Source: Stenotrophomonas hibiscicola ATCC 19867
Lineage (GTDB): Bacteria; Pseudomonadota; Gammaproteobacteria; Xanthomonadales; Xanthomonadaceae
NCBI RefSeq assembly: GCF_000382065.1
Contig: NZ_KB907501.1
Coordinates: 347,452 to 411,451, forward strand
Length of the DNA stretch: 64,000 nucleotides
Reading direction: 5' to 3'
The notes under the pieces: model-generated
The model's database searches: none
The model's input: only the letters and a program-made list of their open reading frames with translations
Told to the model about the DNA's origin: nothing
Part shown: piece after piece, positions 16,323 through 25,989 of the stretch
Layout: every line of letters begins with the position of its first letter
Position numbering within the stretch: the stretch's first letter is position 1
Made by a program: the position numbers and the translations under genes

Positions 16323-17279
16323 TCACAGTGCCGCGCGGATCCGCTCGCGCAGTGCTTCCAGATCCTTGGCAAACGCCTCGATACCGGTTGCCAGCTTCTC
16401 GGTGGCCATCGGATCGGCCGCCAGATCCGCCGCGAACTTCGCCGCATCGATCGGCGTCACCGCCGTGCCATCGGCTGCACCGGCCACCAGCTTGCGCGGC
16501 AGCTCGCCGTGGTCGGCGTCCAGCTTCTCCAGCAGGTCCGGCGAGATCGTCAGGCGGTCGCAGCCGGCCAGTGCTTCGATCTGCGCGGTCGAACGGAACG
16601 AGGCGCCCATCACCACCGTCGGCGAACCGCGACGCTTGAATTCGGCGTACACGCCGCGCACGAACTTCACGCCCGGGTCTTCGTCGATGGTGGCCGGGGT
16701 CTGGCCGTTGGCCACGTACCAGTCGAGGATGCGGCCGACGAACGGCGAGATCAGGAACGCGCCGGCTTCGCTGCAGGCCAGCGCCTGGGTCGGGTTGAAG
16801 ATCAGCGTCAGGTTGCAGTCGATGCCTTCGGCCTGCAGGATGCGCGCGGCTTCCACGCCTTCCCAGGTCGCGGCGATCTTGATCAGGATCTTCTCGCGCG
16901 GCACGCCGGCGTCGGCGTACATCTGGATGAACTGGCGGGCCTTGGCCACGGTGGCCGCGGTGTCGTGAGCCAGGTCGGCATCCACCTCGGTGGATACCCG
17001 GCCCGGCACCAGCGTGCTCAGCAGCGCGCCGACGCCGATGGTCAGGCGGTCGGCCACCGCGTGCACCACGGCTTCGCGGTCGCCACCCTGCTGGCGGCCC
17101 CAGGCCAGTTCGCGTTCGATCAGCTCGGCGTAGACCGGCAGGTCCAGCGCCTTCTTCACCAGGGTCGGGTTGGTGGTGCAGTCCACCGGCTGCAGGCGCT
17201 TGATCGCCTCGTAGTCACCGGTATCGGCGACGACCACGGACAGTTCACGCAGCTGGGACAGTTTGGACGGGGTACTCAT
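16323..17279 (-). CDS. tal: Transaldolase
   Basis: 318 aa, same length class as E. coli TalB. Transfers a dihydroxyacetone unit between sedoheptulose-7-P and glyceraldehyde-3-P in the non-oxidative pentose phosphate pathway. The N-terminal DCTTNPTLV motif is present, and the Schiff-base lysine is K134 in [12 protein letters not shown]. The second signature [18 protein letters not shown] also matches. Cytosolic. It lies 50 bp downstream of the rnk-like gene on the same strand. Confidence 0.97.
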   Translation of the reverse strand: MSTPSKLSQLRELSVVVADTGDYEAIKRLQPVDCTTNPTLVKKALDLPVYAELIERELAWGRQQGGDREAVVHAVADRLTIGVGALLSTLVPGRVSTEVDADLAHDTAATVAKARQFIQMYADAGVPREKILIKIAATWEGVEAARILQAEGIDCNLTLIFNPTQALACSEAGAFLISPFVGRILDWYVANGQTPATIDEDPGVKFVRGVYAEFKRRGSPTVVMGASFRSTAQIEALAGCDRLTISPDLLEKLDADHGELPRKLVAGAADGTAVTPIDAAKFAADLAADPMATEKLATGIEAFAKDLEALRERIRAAL

Positions 17280-17329
17280 TGCGGCTCCTGGTGCAAGGGA
17301 ATCGAATCGCGCGCGGTGCGCAGCGGTAA

Positions 17330-17734
17330 TCAGGGGCGGTCGTTATGGACCGCGGTCACGCGCAGGCGCAGCTTCCGGCCACCGGGCGCGTTCCAGTCGA
17401 TGCTCTGGCCGATCGAAAGGCCGAGCAGGGCACTGCCGACCGGGGCCAGCACGGAGACCTTGCCTTCATCAACGTTGGCTTCGCGGGGGAAGACCAGGGT
17501 CAGGACGTGCTTTTCGCCCGACACTTCATCTTCGCATTCCACGCGCGAATGCATCATGACGATGCCTTCGGGAATCTGGTCCGGTGCCATCACGGTGGCC
17601 CGGTTGAGTTCTTCAGCAAGCGCGAGCGCGGCAGGCGTCTGGCTCAGCGCGGGGGATTCGAGCATGGCGTCCAGGCGGTCCATGTCGAAAGTAGAAACGG
17701 TGATCGACGGCGGCAGGCCGCTGGCGGTACTCAT
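17330..17734 (-). CDS. rnk: Regulator of nucleoside diphosphate kinase, Rnk/GreA-C domain
   Basis: 134 aa from ATG 17734, chosen because AAGGAG lies a few bases upstream; a longer frame from 17764 lacks this. The C-terminal half carries the GreA/GreB C-terminal FKBP-like fold: [54 protein letters not shown]. The Rnk pattern of a short N-terminal helix pair without the long GreA coiled coil fits the length. Rnk-type proteins bind RNA polymerase and compete with Gre factors. It lies between oxyR and tal; xanthomonads carry an extra gene after oxyR (orfX), and whether this is it was not checked. Confidence 0.85.
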   Translation of the reverse strand: MSTASGLPPSITVSTFDMDRLDAMLESPALSQTPAALALAEELNRATVMAPDQIPEGIVMMHSRVECEDEVSGEKHVLTLVFPREANVDEGKVSVLAPVGSALLGLSIGQSIDWNAPGGRKLRLRVTAVHNDRP

Positions 17735-17857
17735 GGTGAAGCTCCTTGGTTGAAAGCCATGCAAAAGGCGGCACCTGCTGGCGCCGCCTGTCTGTATTGT
17801 GGGGACAAATGCGGCCGGAATCGACTCCTGCCGATTCCGGGCCGATGCTGCAGGGGT

Positions 17858-18820
17858 TCAGCCGTTCAGCGCCGGGCCGGGCAGGGATGCCGCATCGGAC
17901 GTGGCGTTCAGCGCATCCAAGGTGAACAGCGCCTGCGGCAGGCGCTTGAACTGGTCGGCCAGCTCCATCAGGAAGTCGTTCATGGCCGAGCTGCGACGCC
18001 AGATCATGGCGATGCGGCGGCTGGGACGGCCCTCGCCGGTGAAATCGAGCAGGCGGATGTTGTTCGAGCGCGGCACCGGCGGCTGCACGGACAGACTTGG
18101 CAGCAGGGTGATGCCGACGTCGGCGGCGACCATCTGCCGCAGCGTTTCCAGGCTGGTGGCGCGGAATTCGGACTTCTCATTGGCGCCGAACAGGCGGCAG
18201 ACTTCCAGCGCCTGGTCGCGCAGGCAATGCCCGTCTTCCAGCAGCAGCAGCTTCTGCGTCGCCAGTTCCTGCACGTCCAGATGTTCGCGACGGGCCAACG
18301 GGTGGCGCCCGGAGACAGCCAGCAGGAACGGCTCCTCGAACAGGAATTCGGCATGCAGCTGGTCGTCGATCACCGGCAGGGCCAGCAGTGCGGCGTCGAG
18401 CTTGCCTTCGCGCAGGCGGTCCAGCAGCACGTCGCTCTTCTCCTCGACCAGCAGCAGTTCCAGCTCCGGGAAGCGCTCGCGGATGCGCGGGATCACATGC
18501 GGCAGCAGGTACGGGCCGAGGGTCGGGAAGATGCCCAGGCGCACCGTGCCGGCTTCCGGATCGCGGCTGCGTCGCGCCGCTTCCTTCAGCTGTTCCACTT
18601 CGGACACGATCACCCGCGCCCGTGCCGCCGCTTCCTGACCGGCCGGGGTCAGCATCACCTTGCGCGGTGCGCGTTCCACCAGCGGCAGGCCCAGCTCTTC
18701 TTCCAGCTTGCGGATCTGCGTCGACAGCGTGGGCTGGCTGACGAAGCAGGCGGCGGCAGCCCGGCCGAAATGCTTGTGGTCGGCCAGGGCTACCAGGTAC
18801 TTCAGATCACGTAGGTTCAT
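17858..18820 (-). CDS. oxyR: Peroxide-sensing LysR-type regulator OxyR
   Basis: 320 aa. LysR winged helix-turn-helix at residues 1-60 (FGRAAAACFVSQPTLSTQIRKLEEELG) and a substrate-binding-like sensor domain. The redox cysteines are C199 and C208 in DGHCLRDQALEVC, exactly the E. coli OxyR numbers and spacing. H2O2 oxidises C199, forming the C199-C208 disulfide and switching on antioxidant genes. It lies 85 bp downstream of ahpF and in the same direction, the known xanthomonad ahpC-ahpF-oxyR arrangement. A likely OxyR site lies upstream of ahpC (21366-21398). Confidence 0.96.
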   Translation of the reverse strand: MNLRDLKYLVALADHKHFGRAAAACFVSQPTLSTQIRKLEEELGLPLVERAPRKVMLTPAGQEAAARARVIVSEVEQLKEAARRSRDPEAGTVRLGIFPTLGPYLLPHVIPRIRERFPELELLLVEEKSDVLLDRLREGKLDAALLALPVIDDQLHAEFLFEEPFLLAVSGRHPLARREHLDVQELATQKLLLLEDGHCLRDQALEVCRLFGANEKSEFRATSLETLRQMVAADVGITLLPSLSVQPPVPRSNNIRLLDFTGEGRPSRRIAMIWRRSSAMNDFLMELADQFKRLPQALFTLDALNATSDAASLPGPALNG

Positions 18821-18905
18821 CCTTACACCCCAGGGGTAACGGACCGGCTGACGGCGTGGTTACCCGACAGGCAGACAATGTTCCCGGTGATCTGGGAACG
18901 GTGGA

Positions 18906-20498
18906 TCAGGCTGCTTCAGCAACGGCACCGCTGCTGTTGCTCACCGACGAGCGGATCAGGTGGTCGAACGCACTCAGTGCGGCGGTCGAGCCGGCGCCCA
19001 TGGCGATGATGATCTGCTTGTAGGGCACCGTCGTGCAATCGCCAGCGGCGAACACGCCCGGCAGGTTGGTCTGGCCGCGCTCATCGATGACGATCTCGCC
19101 GCGCGGCGAAAGCGCCACCACATCCTTCAGCCACTCGGTGTTGGGCAGCAGGCCGATCTGCACGAAGATGCCTTCCAGCTCGACGCGGTGGGCATCGCCG
19201 CCGATGCGGTCCTTGTACACCAGGCCGGTGACCTTGCTGCCGTCGCCCAGCACTTCGGTGGTCTGTGCGCTGGTCAGCACCGTCACGTTGGCCAGGCTGC
19301 GCAGCTTCTTCTGCAGCACTTCGTCGGCACGCAGGCTGGAATCGAACTCCAGAAGGGTTACATGCGACACGATGCCGGCCAGATCGATGGCCGCTTCCAC
19401 GCCGGAATTGCCGCCGCCGATCACCGCCACGCGCTTGCCCTTGAACAGTGGGCCATCGCAGTGCGGGCAGTAGGCCACGCCCTTGTTGCGGTACTGGTCT
19501 TCGCCCGGCACGTTCATCTGCCGCCAGCGTGCGCCGGTGGACAGGATCACCGAACGGGACTTGAGCACCGCACCGTTCTCCAGCTGCACCTGCACCAGGC
19601 CGTCTTCGCCGGCCGGCACCAGCGCGCTGGCACGCTGCAGGTTCATGATGTCCACGTCGTACTCGCGCACGTGCTGTTCCAGCGCCGTGGCCAGCTTCGG
19701 GCCCTCGGTCTCCTTCACCGAAATGAAGTTCTCGATGGCCATGGTGTCCAGCACCTGGCCACCGAAGCGCTCGGCGGCGATGCCGGTGCGGATGCCCTTG
19801 CGCGCGGCGTAGATCGCCGCTGCCGCACCGGCCGGGCCACCGCCCACCACCAGCACGTCGAAGGCGTCCTTGGCGGCGATCTTCTCGGCATCGCGCTTGC
19901 CGGCATTGGTGTCCAGCTTGGCCACGATCTGCTCCAGGGTCATGCGGCCCTGGTCGAACACTTCACCGTTGAGATACACGGTCGGCACCGACATGATCTC
20001 ACGCTTCTCGACTTCGTCCTGGAACAGGGCGCCATCGATGGCCACGTGCTGGATGCGCGGGTTGAGCACTGCGGCCAGGTTCAGCGCCTGGACCACGTCC
20101 GGGCAGTTCTGGCAGGACAGCGAGAAGTAGGTTTCGAACCGGTAGTCGCCTTCCAGGTTCTGCACCTGCTCGATCAGCTCGGCGGTGGCCTTGGACGGAT
20201 GACCGCCCACCTGGAGCAGCGCCAGCACCAGCGAGGTGAACTCGTGGCCCATCGGCAGGCCGGCGAAGGTCAGGTGGATGTCCTGGCCCGGGGTGCCCAG
20301 GTCGAAGGACGGCACGCGGCCCTGCCCATCGCGCAGCACCTGCAGCGAGATCTTGTCCGACAGGCTCTCCAGGGTCTGCAGCAGGTCCAGCATTTCCTGC
20401 GACTTGGCGCCGTCGTCGGCGTGCGCGGTGATCTGGATCGGGCGGGTCACGCGCTCCAGATAGGTCTTCAGCTGCGACTGCAGGTTGGCGTCCAACAT
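18906..20498 (-). CDS. ahpF: Alkyl hydroperoxide reductase subunit F
   Basis: 530 aa flavoprotein disulfide reductase that regenerates AhpC using NADH. The N-terminal tandem thioredoxin-fold domain has the redox pair C129-x-x-C132 (SLSCQNCPD). The thioredoxin-reductase-like body has the FAD motif [19 protein letters not shown], the second pair in [15 protein letters not shown], the NADH motif [14 protein letters not shown] and the C-terminal [15 protein letters not shown]. Full length. It lies 225 bp downstream of ahpC; the gap holds a long inverted repeat (20572-20650). Confidence 0.97.
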   Translation of the reverse strand: MLDANLQSQLKTYLERVTRPIQITAHADDGAKSQEMLDLLQTLESLSDKISLQVLRDGQGRVPSFDLGTPGQDIHLTFAGLPMGHEFTSLVLALLQVGGHPSKATAELIEQVQNLEGDYRFETYFSLSCQNCPDVVQALNLAAVLNPRIQHVAIDGALFQDEVEKREIMSVPTVYLNGEVFDQGRMTLEQIVAKLDTNAGKRDAEKIAAKDAFDVLVVGGGPAGAAAAIYAARKGIRTGIAAERFGGQVLDTMAIENFISVKETEGPKLATALEQHVREYDVDIMNLQRASALVPAGEDGLVQVQLENGAVLKSRSVILSTGARWRQMNVPGEDQYRNKGVAYCPHCDGPLFKGKRVAVIGGGNSGVEAAIDLAGIVSHVTLLEFDSSLRADEVLQKKLRSLANVTVLTSAQTTEVLGDGSKVTGLVYKDRIGGDAHRVELEGIFVQIGLLPNTEWLKDVVALSPRGEIVIDERGQTNLPGVFAAGDCTTVPYKQIIIAMGAGSTAALSAFDHLIRSSVSNSSGAVAEAA

Positions 20499-20571
20499 CG
20501 GGTCATCTCCTGGCTTCAGGCAAACAGGGGGCGTGGCACCGCTGTAGAAGGTAGCGGACCAGCAGGGGGTA

Positions 20572-20650
20572 GGGGTGAACCCAAGACAGCGACCGTGGAA
20601 GGGGCTGGCTGGCCAAGGCGGGCGCGCGTTGGCTGTCTTGGGTTCACCCC
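20572..20650. repeat. 19-bp inverted repeat between ahpC and ahpF
   Basis: The arms 20572-20590 (GGGGTGAACCCAAGACAGC) and 20632-20650 are exact reverse complements separated by a 41-nt GC-rich loop. It is the most prominent element in the 225-bp gap. As ahpC and ahpF are transcribed in the same direction, the hairpin could attenuate or process the message between them, giving more AhpC than AhpF; that is inference. Confidence 0.75.
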
Positions 20651-20723
20651 CACGCCGGCGGGGGGACCGGCACGGGGATGAAGGGCGCGCCGTGGCGTGG
20701 GGCCACGGCAGGCCGGTACTGCT

Positions 20724-21287
20724 TTAGATCTTGCCGACCAGGTCCAGCGACGGGGTCAGGGTCTTCTCGCCTTCCTTCCACTTGGCCGGGCAGACCTGGT
20801 TCGGGTTGGCGGCGGTGAACTGGGCAGCCTTCAGCTTGCGCAGGGTCTCGGACACGTCACGGGCGATCTCGTTGGAGTGGATCTCCAGGGTCTTGATCAC
20901 GCCTTCCGGGTTGATGATGAAGGTGCCGCGCAGGGCCAGGCCTTCTTCTTCAATGTGCACGCCGAAGGCGCGGGTCAGCTGGTGGGTCGGGTCGCCGACC
21001 AGCGGGAACTGGGCCTTGCCGACGGCCGGCGAGGTCTCGTGCCACACCTTGTGCGAGAAGTGGGTGTCGGTGGTGACGATGTAGACCTCGGCGCCGGCCT
21101 TCTTGAACTCGGCGTAATGGTCAGCGGCGTCTTCGATCTCGGTCGGGCAGTTGAAGGTGAAGGCGGCCGGCATGAAGATCAGGACGGACCACTGGCCCTT
21201 CAGGCTGGCGTCGGAAACCTTGATGAACTCGCCGTTGTGGTAGGCGTTGGCTTCGAACGGCTGGATCTGGGTATTGATGAGGGACAT
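20724..21287 (-). CDS. ahpC: Alkyl hydroperoxide reductase subunit C (peroxiredoxin)
   Basis: 187 aa when started at the second of two adjacent ATGs (21287, MSLINTQIQPF), which gives the family's usual N-terminus. AGAGG lies 7 nt upstream of this ATG. The peroxidatic Cys47 is in FTFNCPTEIED and the resolving Cys166 in NQVCPAKW, as in E. coli AhpC. It reduces H2O2 and alkyl hydroperoxides and is recycled by AhpF encoded downstream. An OxyR-like dyad lies about 80-110 bp upstream. Confidence 0.97.
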   Translation of the reverse strand: MSLINTQIQPFEANAYHNGEFIKVSDASLKGQWSVLIFMPAAFTFNCPTEIEDAADHYAEFKKAGAEVYIVTTDTHFSHKVWHETSPAVGKAQFPLVGDPTHQLTRAFGVHIEEEGLALRGTFIINPEGVIKTLEIHSNEIARDVSETLRKLKAAQFTAANPNQVCPAKWKEGEKTLTPSLDLVGKI

Positions 21288-21365
21288 CATTTTTCCTCTT
21301 GGTGAAGGGGAGTGGGTGAATCGACAGGAGCTAGGTTACCCATTCGCTCGCGATAAGAACAATCC

Positions 21366-21398
21366 ATTGATTGCATCTATTTGATAGATGGAGTCTAT
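21366..21398 (-). promoter_or_regulatory. Probable OxyR binding site upstream of ahpC
   Basis: ATAGATGGAGTCTAT (21384-21398) fits the OxyR half-site pattern ATAG-N7-CTAT, and ATTGATTGCATCTAT (21366-21380) is a second half with one mismatch in the ATAG part. The separation between the two is 3 bp rather than the textbook 7, so the match is imperfect. The location upstream of ahpC, with oxyR in the same cluster, supports it. The rest of the 320-bp gap holds a SMAG dimer and no visible gene. Confidence 0.6.
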
Positions 21399-21540
21399 CA
21401 AATGGCCATGAGCAGGCACTGAACCCTGCCGCTCCCATCCTGCAACTGCTTGTGTGACAAGGAAAATCGACCGGGACGTGTGAAGAGGGCTGATAGCCCC
21501 TCCTTATCCCATCCGGCGGAACCTGAACGGATTCCGGTTT

Positions 21541-21601
21541 TGTAGAGCCGAGCCTGTGCTCGGCTGCTCCAGAAGCAGCCGAGCACAGGCTCGGCTCTAC
21601 A
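21541..21601. repeat. SMAG-like GTAG hairpin dimer (perfect palindrome) abutting prmC
   Basis: Two 28-bp exact complementary arms around CCAGA, beginning TGTAGAGCCGAGCCTGTGCT. The right arm ends 8 bp before the prmC ATG (21610), which leaves no room for a normal Shine-Dalgarno between the hairpin and the start. Confidence 0.9.
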
Positions 21602-21609
21602 ATTGCAGC

Positions 21610-22467
21610 ATGTCCTTTCAAGCCCAACCCACCCTGCGTCAGGTCGTAGCTGACGCCAGTGCCCGCTTGGGCGGTGTCGACGCCCGCCACGAAGCCGAAC
21701 TGCTGCTGCTGCATGTACTGGAGCGCCCACGCAGCTGGCTGTTCGCCCATGCCACCGATCCGCTGGCCGCCAATGACCAGGCCGCCTTCGAGGCGTTGCT
21801 GGCCCGCCGCGTGGCCGGTGAGCCGGTGGCCTACCTGACCGGCCGCCGCGGTTTCTGGACGCTGGACCTGGAGGTCGACCCGGCCACGCTGATTCCGCGC
21901 CCGGAAACCGAGCTGCTGGTGGAACTGGCGCTCGAGCGCCTGCCGGCCAATCGCGACCTGCAGGTGGCCGACCTCGGCACCGGCAGCGGTGCGATCGCCT
22001 TGGCGCTGGCCAGCGAGCGGCCGCAGGCGCAGGTGCTGGCCACCGATGCCAGCCCGGGCGCGCTCGCCGTGGCCAGGCGCAACGCCGCGCGCCATGAACT
22101 GCGCAACGTGCGCTTCGCCGAGGGCGGGCACGACTGGTATGCGCCGCTGCAGGGCGCGCGTTTCGACCTGATTGCCAGCAACCCACCGTACATCGCCAGC
22201 GACGACCCGCACCTGGAACAGGGTGACCTGCGCTTCGAACCGGCCACCGCGCTGGCCTCGGGTCCGGATGGCCTGGATGACATCCGCCGCATCGTCGACG
22301 GTGGCCAGGCCCACCTGCTGCCTGATGGTTGGCTGCTGATCGAGCACGGTTGGGACCAGGGCGAGGCGATCCGCGCGCTGTTCGACGCGGCGGGTTTTAC
22401 CGAGGTGCAGACCGTGCAGGACCTGGAGCAGCGCGACCGCATCACCCTGGGCCGGCGTCCGGCCTAG
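21610..22467 (+). CDS. prmC: Peptide chain release factor N5-glutamine methyltransferase PrmC
   Basis: 285 aa from ATG 21610 ([10 protein letters not shown]); an 18-codon longer frame would be encoded by the SMAG palindrome and is rejected. Methylates the GGQ glutamine of release factors, whose RF1 (prfA) lies at 47311. The N-terminal helical domain is followed by the SAM motif DLGTGSG (121-127) and the catalytic NPPY (191-194, [14 protein letters not shown]). No Shine-Dalgarno is visible, as the SMAG hairpin ends 8 bp upstream, so translation initiation here is odd. Confidence 0.95.
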   Translation: MSFQAQPTLRQVVADASARLGGVDARHEAELLLLHVLERPRSWLFAHATDPLAANDQAAFEALLARRVAGEPVAYLTGRRGFWTLDLEVDPATLIPRPETELLVELALERLPANRDLQVADLGTGSGAIALALASERPQAQVLATDASPGALAVARRNAARHELRNVRFAEGGHDWYAPLQGARFDLIASNPPYIASDDPHLEQGDLRFEPATALASGPDGLDDIRRIVDGGQAHLLPDGWLLIEHGWDQGEAIRALFDAAGFTEVQTVQDLEQRDRITLGRRPA

Positions 22468-22515
22468 AATGGAGGTTCTCCTGCCCCGGCAGGGCATCAC
22501 CCTGGAGCTGCAAGC

Positions 22516-23457
22516 ATGCGTACGCTGTACCCCGCCATCACCCCCTACGACGTCGGCACCCTGAAGGTCGACGACCGCCACACGCTGTACTTCGAACAGT
22601 GCGGCAACCCGGAAGGCAAGCCGGTGGTGATGCTGCATGGTGGCCCGGGTGGCGGCTGCAGCGACAAGATGCGCCAGTTCCACGATCCGTCCAAGTACCG
22701 CATCATCCTGTTCGACCAGCGCGGTGCCGGCCGTTCCACCCCGCACGCGGACCTGGTGGACAACACCACCTGGGACCTCGTCGCCGATATCGAGAAGCTG
22801 CGCGAGCACCTGAAGGTCGATCGCTGGCAGGTGTTCGGTGGCAGCTGGGGCTCGACCCTGGCGCTGGCCTATGCCGAGACCCATCCGCAGCGCGTGACCG
22901 AACTGGTCCTGCGCGGCATCTTCATGCTGCGTCGCTGGGAGCTGGAATGGTTCTACCAGGAAGGCGCCAACCGCCTGTTCCCGGATGCGTGGGAGCACTA
23001 CCTCAAGCCGATTCCGCTGGTGGAGCGTCATGACCTTATCTCGGCCTTCCACCGCCGCCTGACCAGCGAAGACGAGACCACCCGCCTGGAAGCGGCCAAG
23101 GCGTGGGCGGTGTGGGAAGGCGCGACCAGCTTCCTGCACGTCGATGATGACTTCATCAACAGCCACGAAGACCCGCATTTCGCGCTGGCGTTTGCCCGCA
23201 TCGAGAACCACTACTTCGTCAACGGCGGCTTCTTCGAGGTGGAAGACCAGCTGCTGCGCGACGCACACCGCATCGCCGACATTCCGGGCGTGATCGTGCA
23301 CGGCCGCTACGACGTGGTCTGCCCGCTGGCCAACGCCTGGGACCTGACCAAGGTGTGGCCGAAGGCGAAGCTGGAAATCACCCCGGCTTCGGGCCATTCG
23401 GCGTTCGAGGCCGAGAACGTGGACGCACTGGTGCGCGCCACCGATAGCTTCGCCTGA
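22516..23457 (+). CDS. pip: Proline iminopeptidase
   Basis: 313 aa alpha/beta-hydrolase removing N-terminal proline from peptides (family S33). Oxyanion-hole motif HGGPGGG at 41-47, nucleophile S110 in the elbow GGSWGSTLA, and GRYDVVCP plus SGHSAFE carrying the catalytic Asp and His near the C-terminus. No signal peptide, so cytosolic. It begins 48 bp after prmC. GGAG is present about 8 nt upstream of the ATG. Confidence 0.95.
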   Translation: MRTLYPAITPYDVGTLKVDDRHTLYFEQCGNPEGKPVVMLHGGPGGGCSDKMRQFHDPSKYRIILFDQRGAGRSTPHADLVDNTTWDLVADIEKLREHLKVDRWQVFGGSWGSTLALAYAETHPQRVTELVLRGIFMLRRWELEWFYQEGANRLFPDAWEHYLKPIPLVERHDLISAFHRRLTSEDETTRLEAAKAWAVWEGATSFLHVDDDFINSHEDPHFALAFARIENHYFVNGGFFEVEDQLLRDAHRIADIPGVIVHGRYDVVCPLANAWDLTKVWPKAKLEITPASGHSAFEAENVDALVRATDSFA

Positions 23458-23460
23458 TCG

Positions 23461-23552
23461 GTAGTGCCGGTCGCTGGCCGGCAACGCCTCACCGGTAGCG
23501 CCGGGCATGGCCCGACGCTGCCAACCCCCATCCACGCATGGCGTGGATTTAC
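23461..23552. repeat. Cluster of three SMAG-like hairpins running into the LysR gene stop
   Basis: GTAGTGCCGGTCGCTGGCCG (23461), GTAGCGCCGGGCATGGCCCG (23495) and a reversed unit ATCCACGCATGGCGTGGATT (23530-23549) ending TTTAC. The stop codon (TAA) of the LysR gene is inside the third unit, so the element both ends the gene and supplies its hairpin. Confidence 0.8.
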
Positions 23553-24433
23553 CAGTCCCCGGCCAGCAACGCGTCGGCCAGCACCTGCAGCTTCGGCGAG
23601 TGCTGGCGCGACGGCGGGTAGATCAGCGACAGCGCACGGCTGCGGCCCTCGAACGGCTGCAGCACGCGTTGCAACCGGCGGTCGGCCAGCGCGTCGGCCA
23701 CGGCGAAATCCATCACCTGCACGATGCCGATACCGGCGATGGCCGCTTCCACCAGCGGATCGCCGCTGTCGAACACCATCCGCGTCGGCGGTGTGACCTC
23801 ACGCAGTTGCCCGTCCTGCAGGAACTGCCAGTCCACCAGCCGGCCACTGCGCAGGTTGCGCACCGCCAGGCACGCGTGGCCCTGCAACGCCGCCACATCG
23901 TCCGGTGCGCCACAGCGGGCCAGATACGCGGGGCTGGCCACCGTCACCCAGCGCAGCGGACGCAGCGGGCGCGCGACGATGCGCTGGTCGGCGATGACCC
24001 CGGTGCGCAGCGCGGCATCGAAGCCTTCCTCGACCAGATCGACCAGGCGGTCGTTGAGCACGGCTTCCACCTGCAGATGCGGGTGCTGCTGCAGCATCGA
24101 CCCCAGCAGCGGTACCAGCACCTTGCGCCCGAACATCGAGGGCGCACTGATCTTCAGAGTGCCCGAGGGTGTGCACGGACGGTCGGCCAACTGGCGTTCG
24201 GCGTCCTCGAGACCGCACAGCAGCGGAGCGACCTGATCGACGAACTGACGACCATCCGGGGTCAGTGCCACGTTGCGGGTGTTTCGCTGCAGCAGCTTCA
24301 CCCCCAGCGTGGCCTCCAGCCGACTGATCGCGCGCGACAGGCCTGACTGGCTCAGGCCCAGCTGCCCGGCGGCGACGGTGAAACTGCGTGCTTCGGCCAC
24401 CTGCACCAGCATGCGCACGGCATTGAGGTCCAT
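23549..24433 (-). CDS. LysR-family transcriptional regulator
   Basis: 294 aa from ATG 24433 (MDLNAVRMLVQVAEARSFT); in-frame ATGs at 24448 and 24460 are possible and no clear Shine-Dalgarno decides. N-terminal helix-turn-helix FTVAAGQLGLSQSGLSRAISRLE, then the periplasmic-binding-like effector domain. It is divergent from the MFS efflux gene, the normal arrangement for a LysR protein controlling an adjacent transporter; a dyad in the shared promoter (24486-24505) fits its operator. The effector is unknown. The 3' end is formed by a SMAG hairpin. Confidence 0.92.
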   Translation of the reverse strand: MDLNAVRMLVQVAEARSFTVAAGQLGLSQSGLSRAISRLEATLGVKLLQRNTRNVALTPDGRQFVDQVAPLLCGLEDAERQLADRPCTPSGTLKISAPSMFGRKVLVPLLGSMLQQHPHLQVEAVLNDRLVDLVEEGFDAALRTGVIADQRIVARPLRPLRWVTVASPAYLARCGAPDDVAALQGHACLAVRNLRSGRLVDWQFLQDGQLREVTPPTRMVFDSGDPLVEAAIAGIGIVQVMDFAVADALADRRLQRVLQPFEGRSRALSLIYPPSRQHSPKLQVLADALLAGDW

Positions 24434-24485
24434 CGAGGTTCCATTCATGCTGAAAATCATGACAGATATGGCTGGAAAGGGGTTT

Positions 24486-24505
24486 ATTGATAGCTCTGCA
24501 TCAAT
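24486..24505. promoter_or_regulatory. Probable LysR operator between regulator and MFS gene
   Basis: ATTGAT (24486-24491) and ATCAAT (24500-24505) form a dyad that includes a T-N11-A arrangement, the LysR-box pattern. It is centred in the 105-bp divergent promoter region, 34 bp before the MFS ATG. Confidence 0.5.
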
Positions 24506-24538
24506 GAGACTGCGCTCCCCCACAGCACCGGACCGTCG

Positions 24539-25951
24539 ATGCCTCCCCTCAAGTACCCGCGCTGGGCGCTGGCCCTGCTGGCCACCGCCCAGCTGATCAT
24601 CGCCCTGGATGCCACCATCATCTTCGTCGCCCTGCACGACATGGGGCGCGCGCTGCAGATCAACGCACAGCAGCTGCAATGGGTCGTCAGTGCCTACACC
24701 GTGGCCTTCGGCGGCAGCCTGCTGCTGGGTGGCCGTGCCGCCGACCTGATCGGCCGTCGCCGCTTCTACCGGCTGGGCATGCTGCTGTTCGCACTGGCGT
24801 CGCTGCTCGGCGCGCTGGCGCCGAACGCCACCCTGCTGATCATCGCGCGTGCGGCGCAGGGCATCGGCGCGGCACTGCTGTTCCCGGCCACGCTGGCGCT
24901 GATCAACACGTTGTATGCGGAAGGTCCGGTGCGCAACCGCGCACTTGCGATCTGGAGCATGGCCAGCGCGGTGGGTCTGGCGCTGGGCACGCTGCTCGGT
25001 GGCGTGCTGACCCAAGCGTTCGGCTGGCCGGCGGTGCTGGCAGTGATCGTGCCACTGGCCACCACCTGCGCGGTCGCTGCGGGCGCGTGGTTGCCGGCCG
25101 ATGGCCCGCGTCTGCAGGGCCGTTCCTTCGATCTGGCCGGTTGCCTCACCGTCACTGCCGGCGGCAGTCTGCTGGTCACTACCCTCGTGCAAGGGCCGGA
25201 GTGGGGCTGGACTGCGCCGGCCACGCTGGGCTGCCTGCTGCTGTCGGTGCTGCTGCTGGTGGCGTTCGTGCAGATCGAACAGCGCAGCCGCGATCCGCTG
25301 ATGCAGTTCGCGTTGCTGCGGCTGCCCGGACTGCGCGCGGCACTGGGCCTGACCTTCGCCTTCATGAGCAGCTATGGAGTGCAGTACTACTTCATGGCGC
25401 TGTACTTCCAGGACGGCTACGGCTGGAGCCCGCTGCAGGCCGGCCTGGCTTTCCTGCCGGCGACGGCGGTGTGCACGGTCGGCATCCAGCTGGCGGAGTG
25501 GGCGCTGAAGCGCTGGAGTGCACGCAAGGTGCTGGTGCTCGGCCAGCTGGCCGGTGCCGTTGGCATCGCCTGGGCCGCAGCAACACTCCCGCACGCCTCG
25601 AACTTCTGGCCGCTGCTGCCCGGCGTGGTAGTGCTGAGCATCGGCCAGGGCATGACCTGGACCTCGATGTGGATCGTGGCCGGGCAGGGCGTGCCGTCCG
25701 CACAGCAGGGTGTTGCATCTGGCATGGCGGCGACCGCGCAGCAGATCGGTGGTGCGCTGGGCCTGGCGGTGCTGGTGATGGTGGCCAATGCCCATGCGGG
25801 TGCAGCCGGTTCGCCGAGTGCACTGGCCGGGCTGGTGCGCGCCGAATACGGTGCCGCCTTGTTTTCACTGTTCGGCGTGGTGATCGCGCTGGGCCTGCGC
25901 CCGGCGCCGGCCGAATCGGCCGCCACCGTCTGCCCGGCCAACGAGGCATGA
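24539..25951 (+). CDS. MFS transporter, DHA2 (EmrB/QacA-like) drug:proton antiporter family
   Basis: 470 aa with about 14 hydrophobic helices, the DHA2 length and topology. Motif A is visible as GRAADLIGRRRFYRLG (loop 2-3), helix 1 has the family motif LDATIIFVALHDM, and the antiporter motif C occurs as AVGLALGTLLGGVL in helix 5. Expected in the inner membrane, exporting drugs or toxic metabolites by proton exchange; the substrate is unknown. Divergent from a LysR regulator that probably controls it. Confidence 0.93.
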   Translation: MPPLKYPRWALALLATAQLIIALDATIIFVALHDMGRALQINAQQLQWVVSAYTVAFGGSLLLGGRAADLIGRRRFYRLGMLLFALASLLGALAPNATLLIIARAAQGIGAALLFPATLALINTLYAEGPVRNRALAIWSMASAVGLALGTLLGGVLTQAFGWPAVLAVIVPLATTCAVAAGAWLPADGPRLQGRSFDLAGCLTVTAGGSLLVTTLVQGPEWGWTAPATLGCLLLSVLLLVAFVQIEQRSRDPLMQFALLRLPGLRAALGLTFAFMSSYGVQYYFMALYFQDGYGWSPLQAGLAFLPATAVCTVGIQLAEWALKRWSARKVLVLGQLAGAVGIAWAAATLPHASNFWPLLPGVVVLSIGQGMTWTSMWIVAGQGVPSAQQGVASGMAATAQQIGGALGLAVLVMVANAHAGAAGSPSALAGLVRAEYGAALFSLFGVVIALGLRPAPAESAATVCPANEA

Positions 25952-25989
25952 TTGAAGGCGCTGCCGTGGGTGGATGTGCCGCGCCTGGG

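Noticed and set aside
16172..16639. Short ORFs reading through the composite repeat, giving peptides such as SRMDAATELTWTYLQR
   Set aside because: The same peptide appears in several frames only because the DNA repeat is conserved; no ribosome site, and the arms preserve pairing rather than codons.
21331..23535. 734-codon minus-strand frame over prmC and pip
   Set aside because: Antisense of two well-supported enzymes; H/Q/R-rich without domain features.
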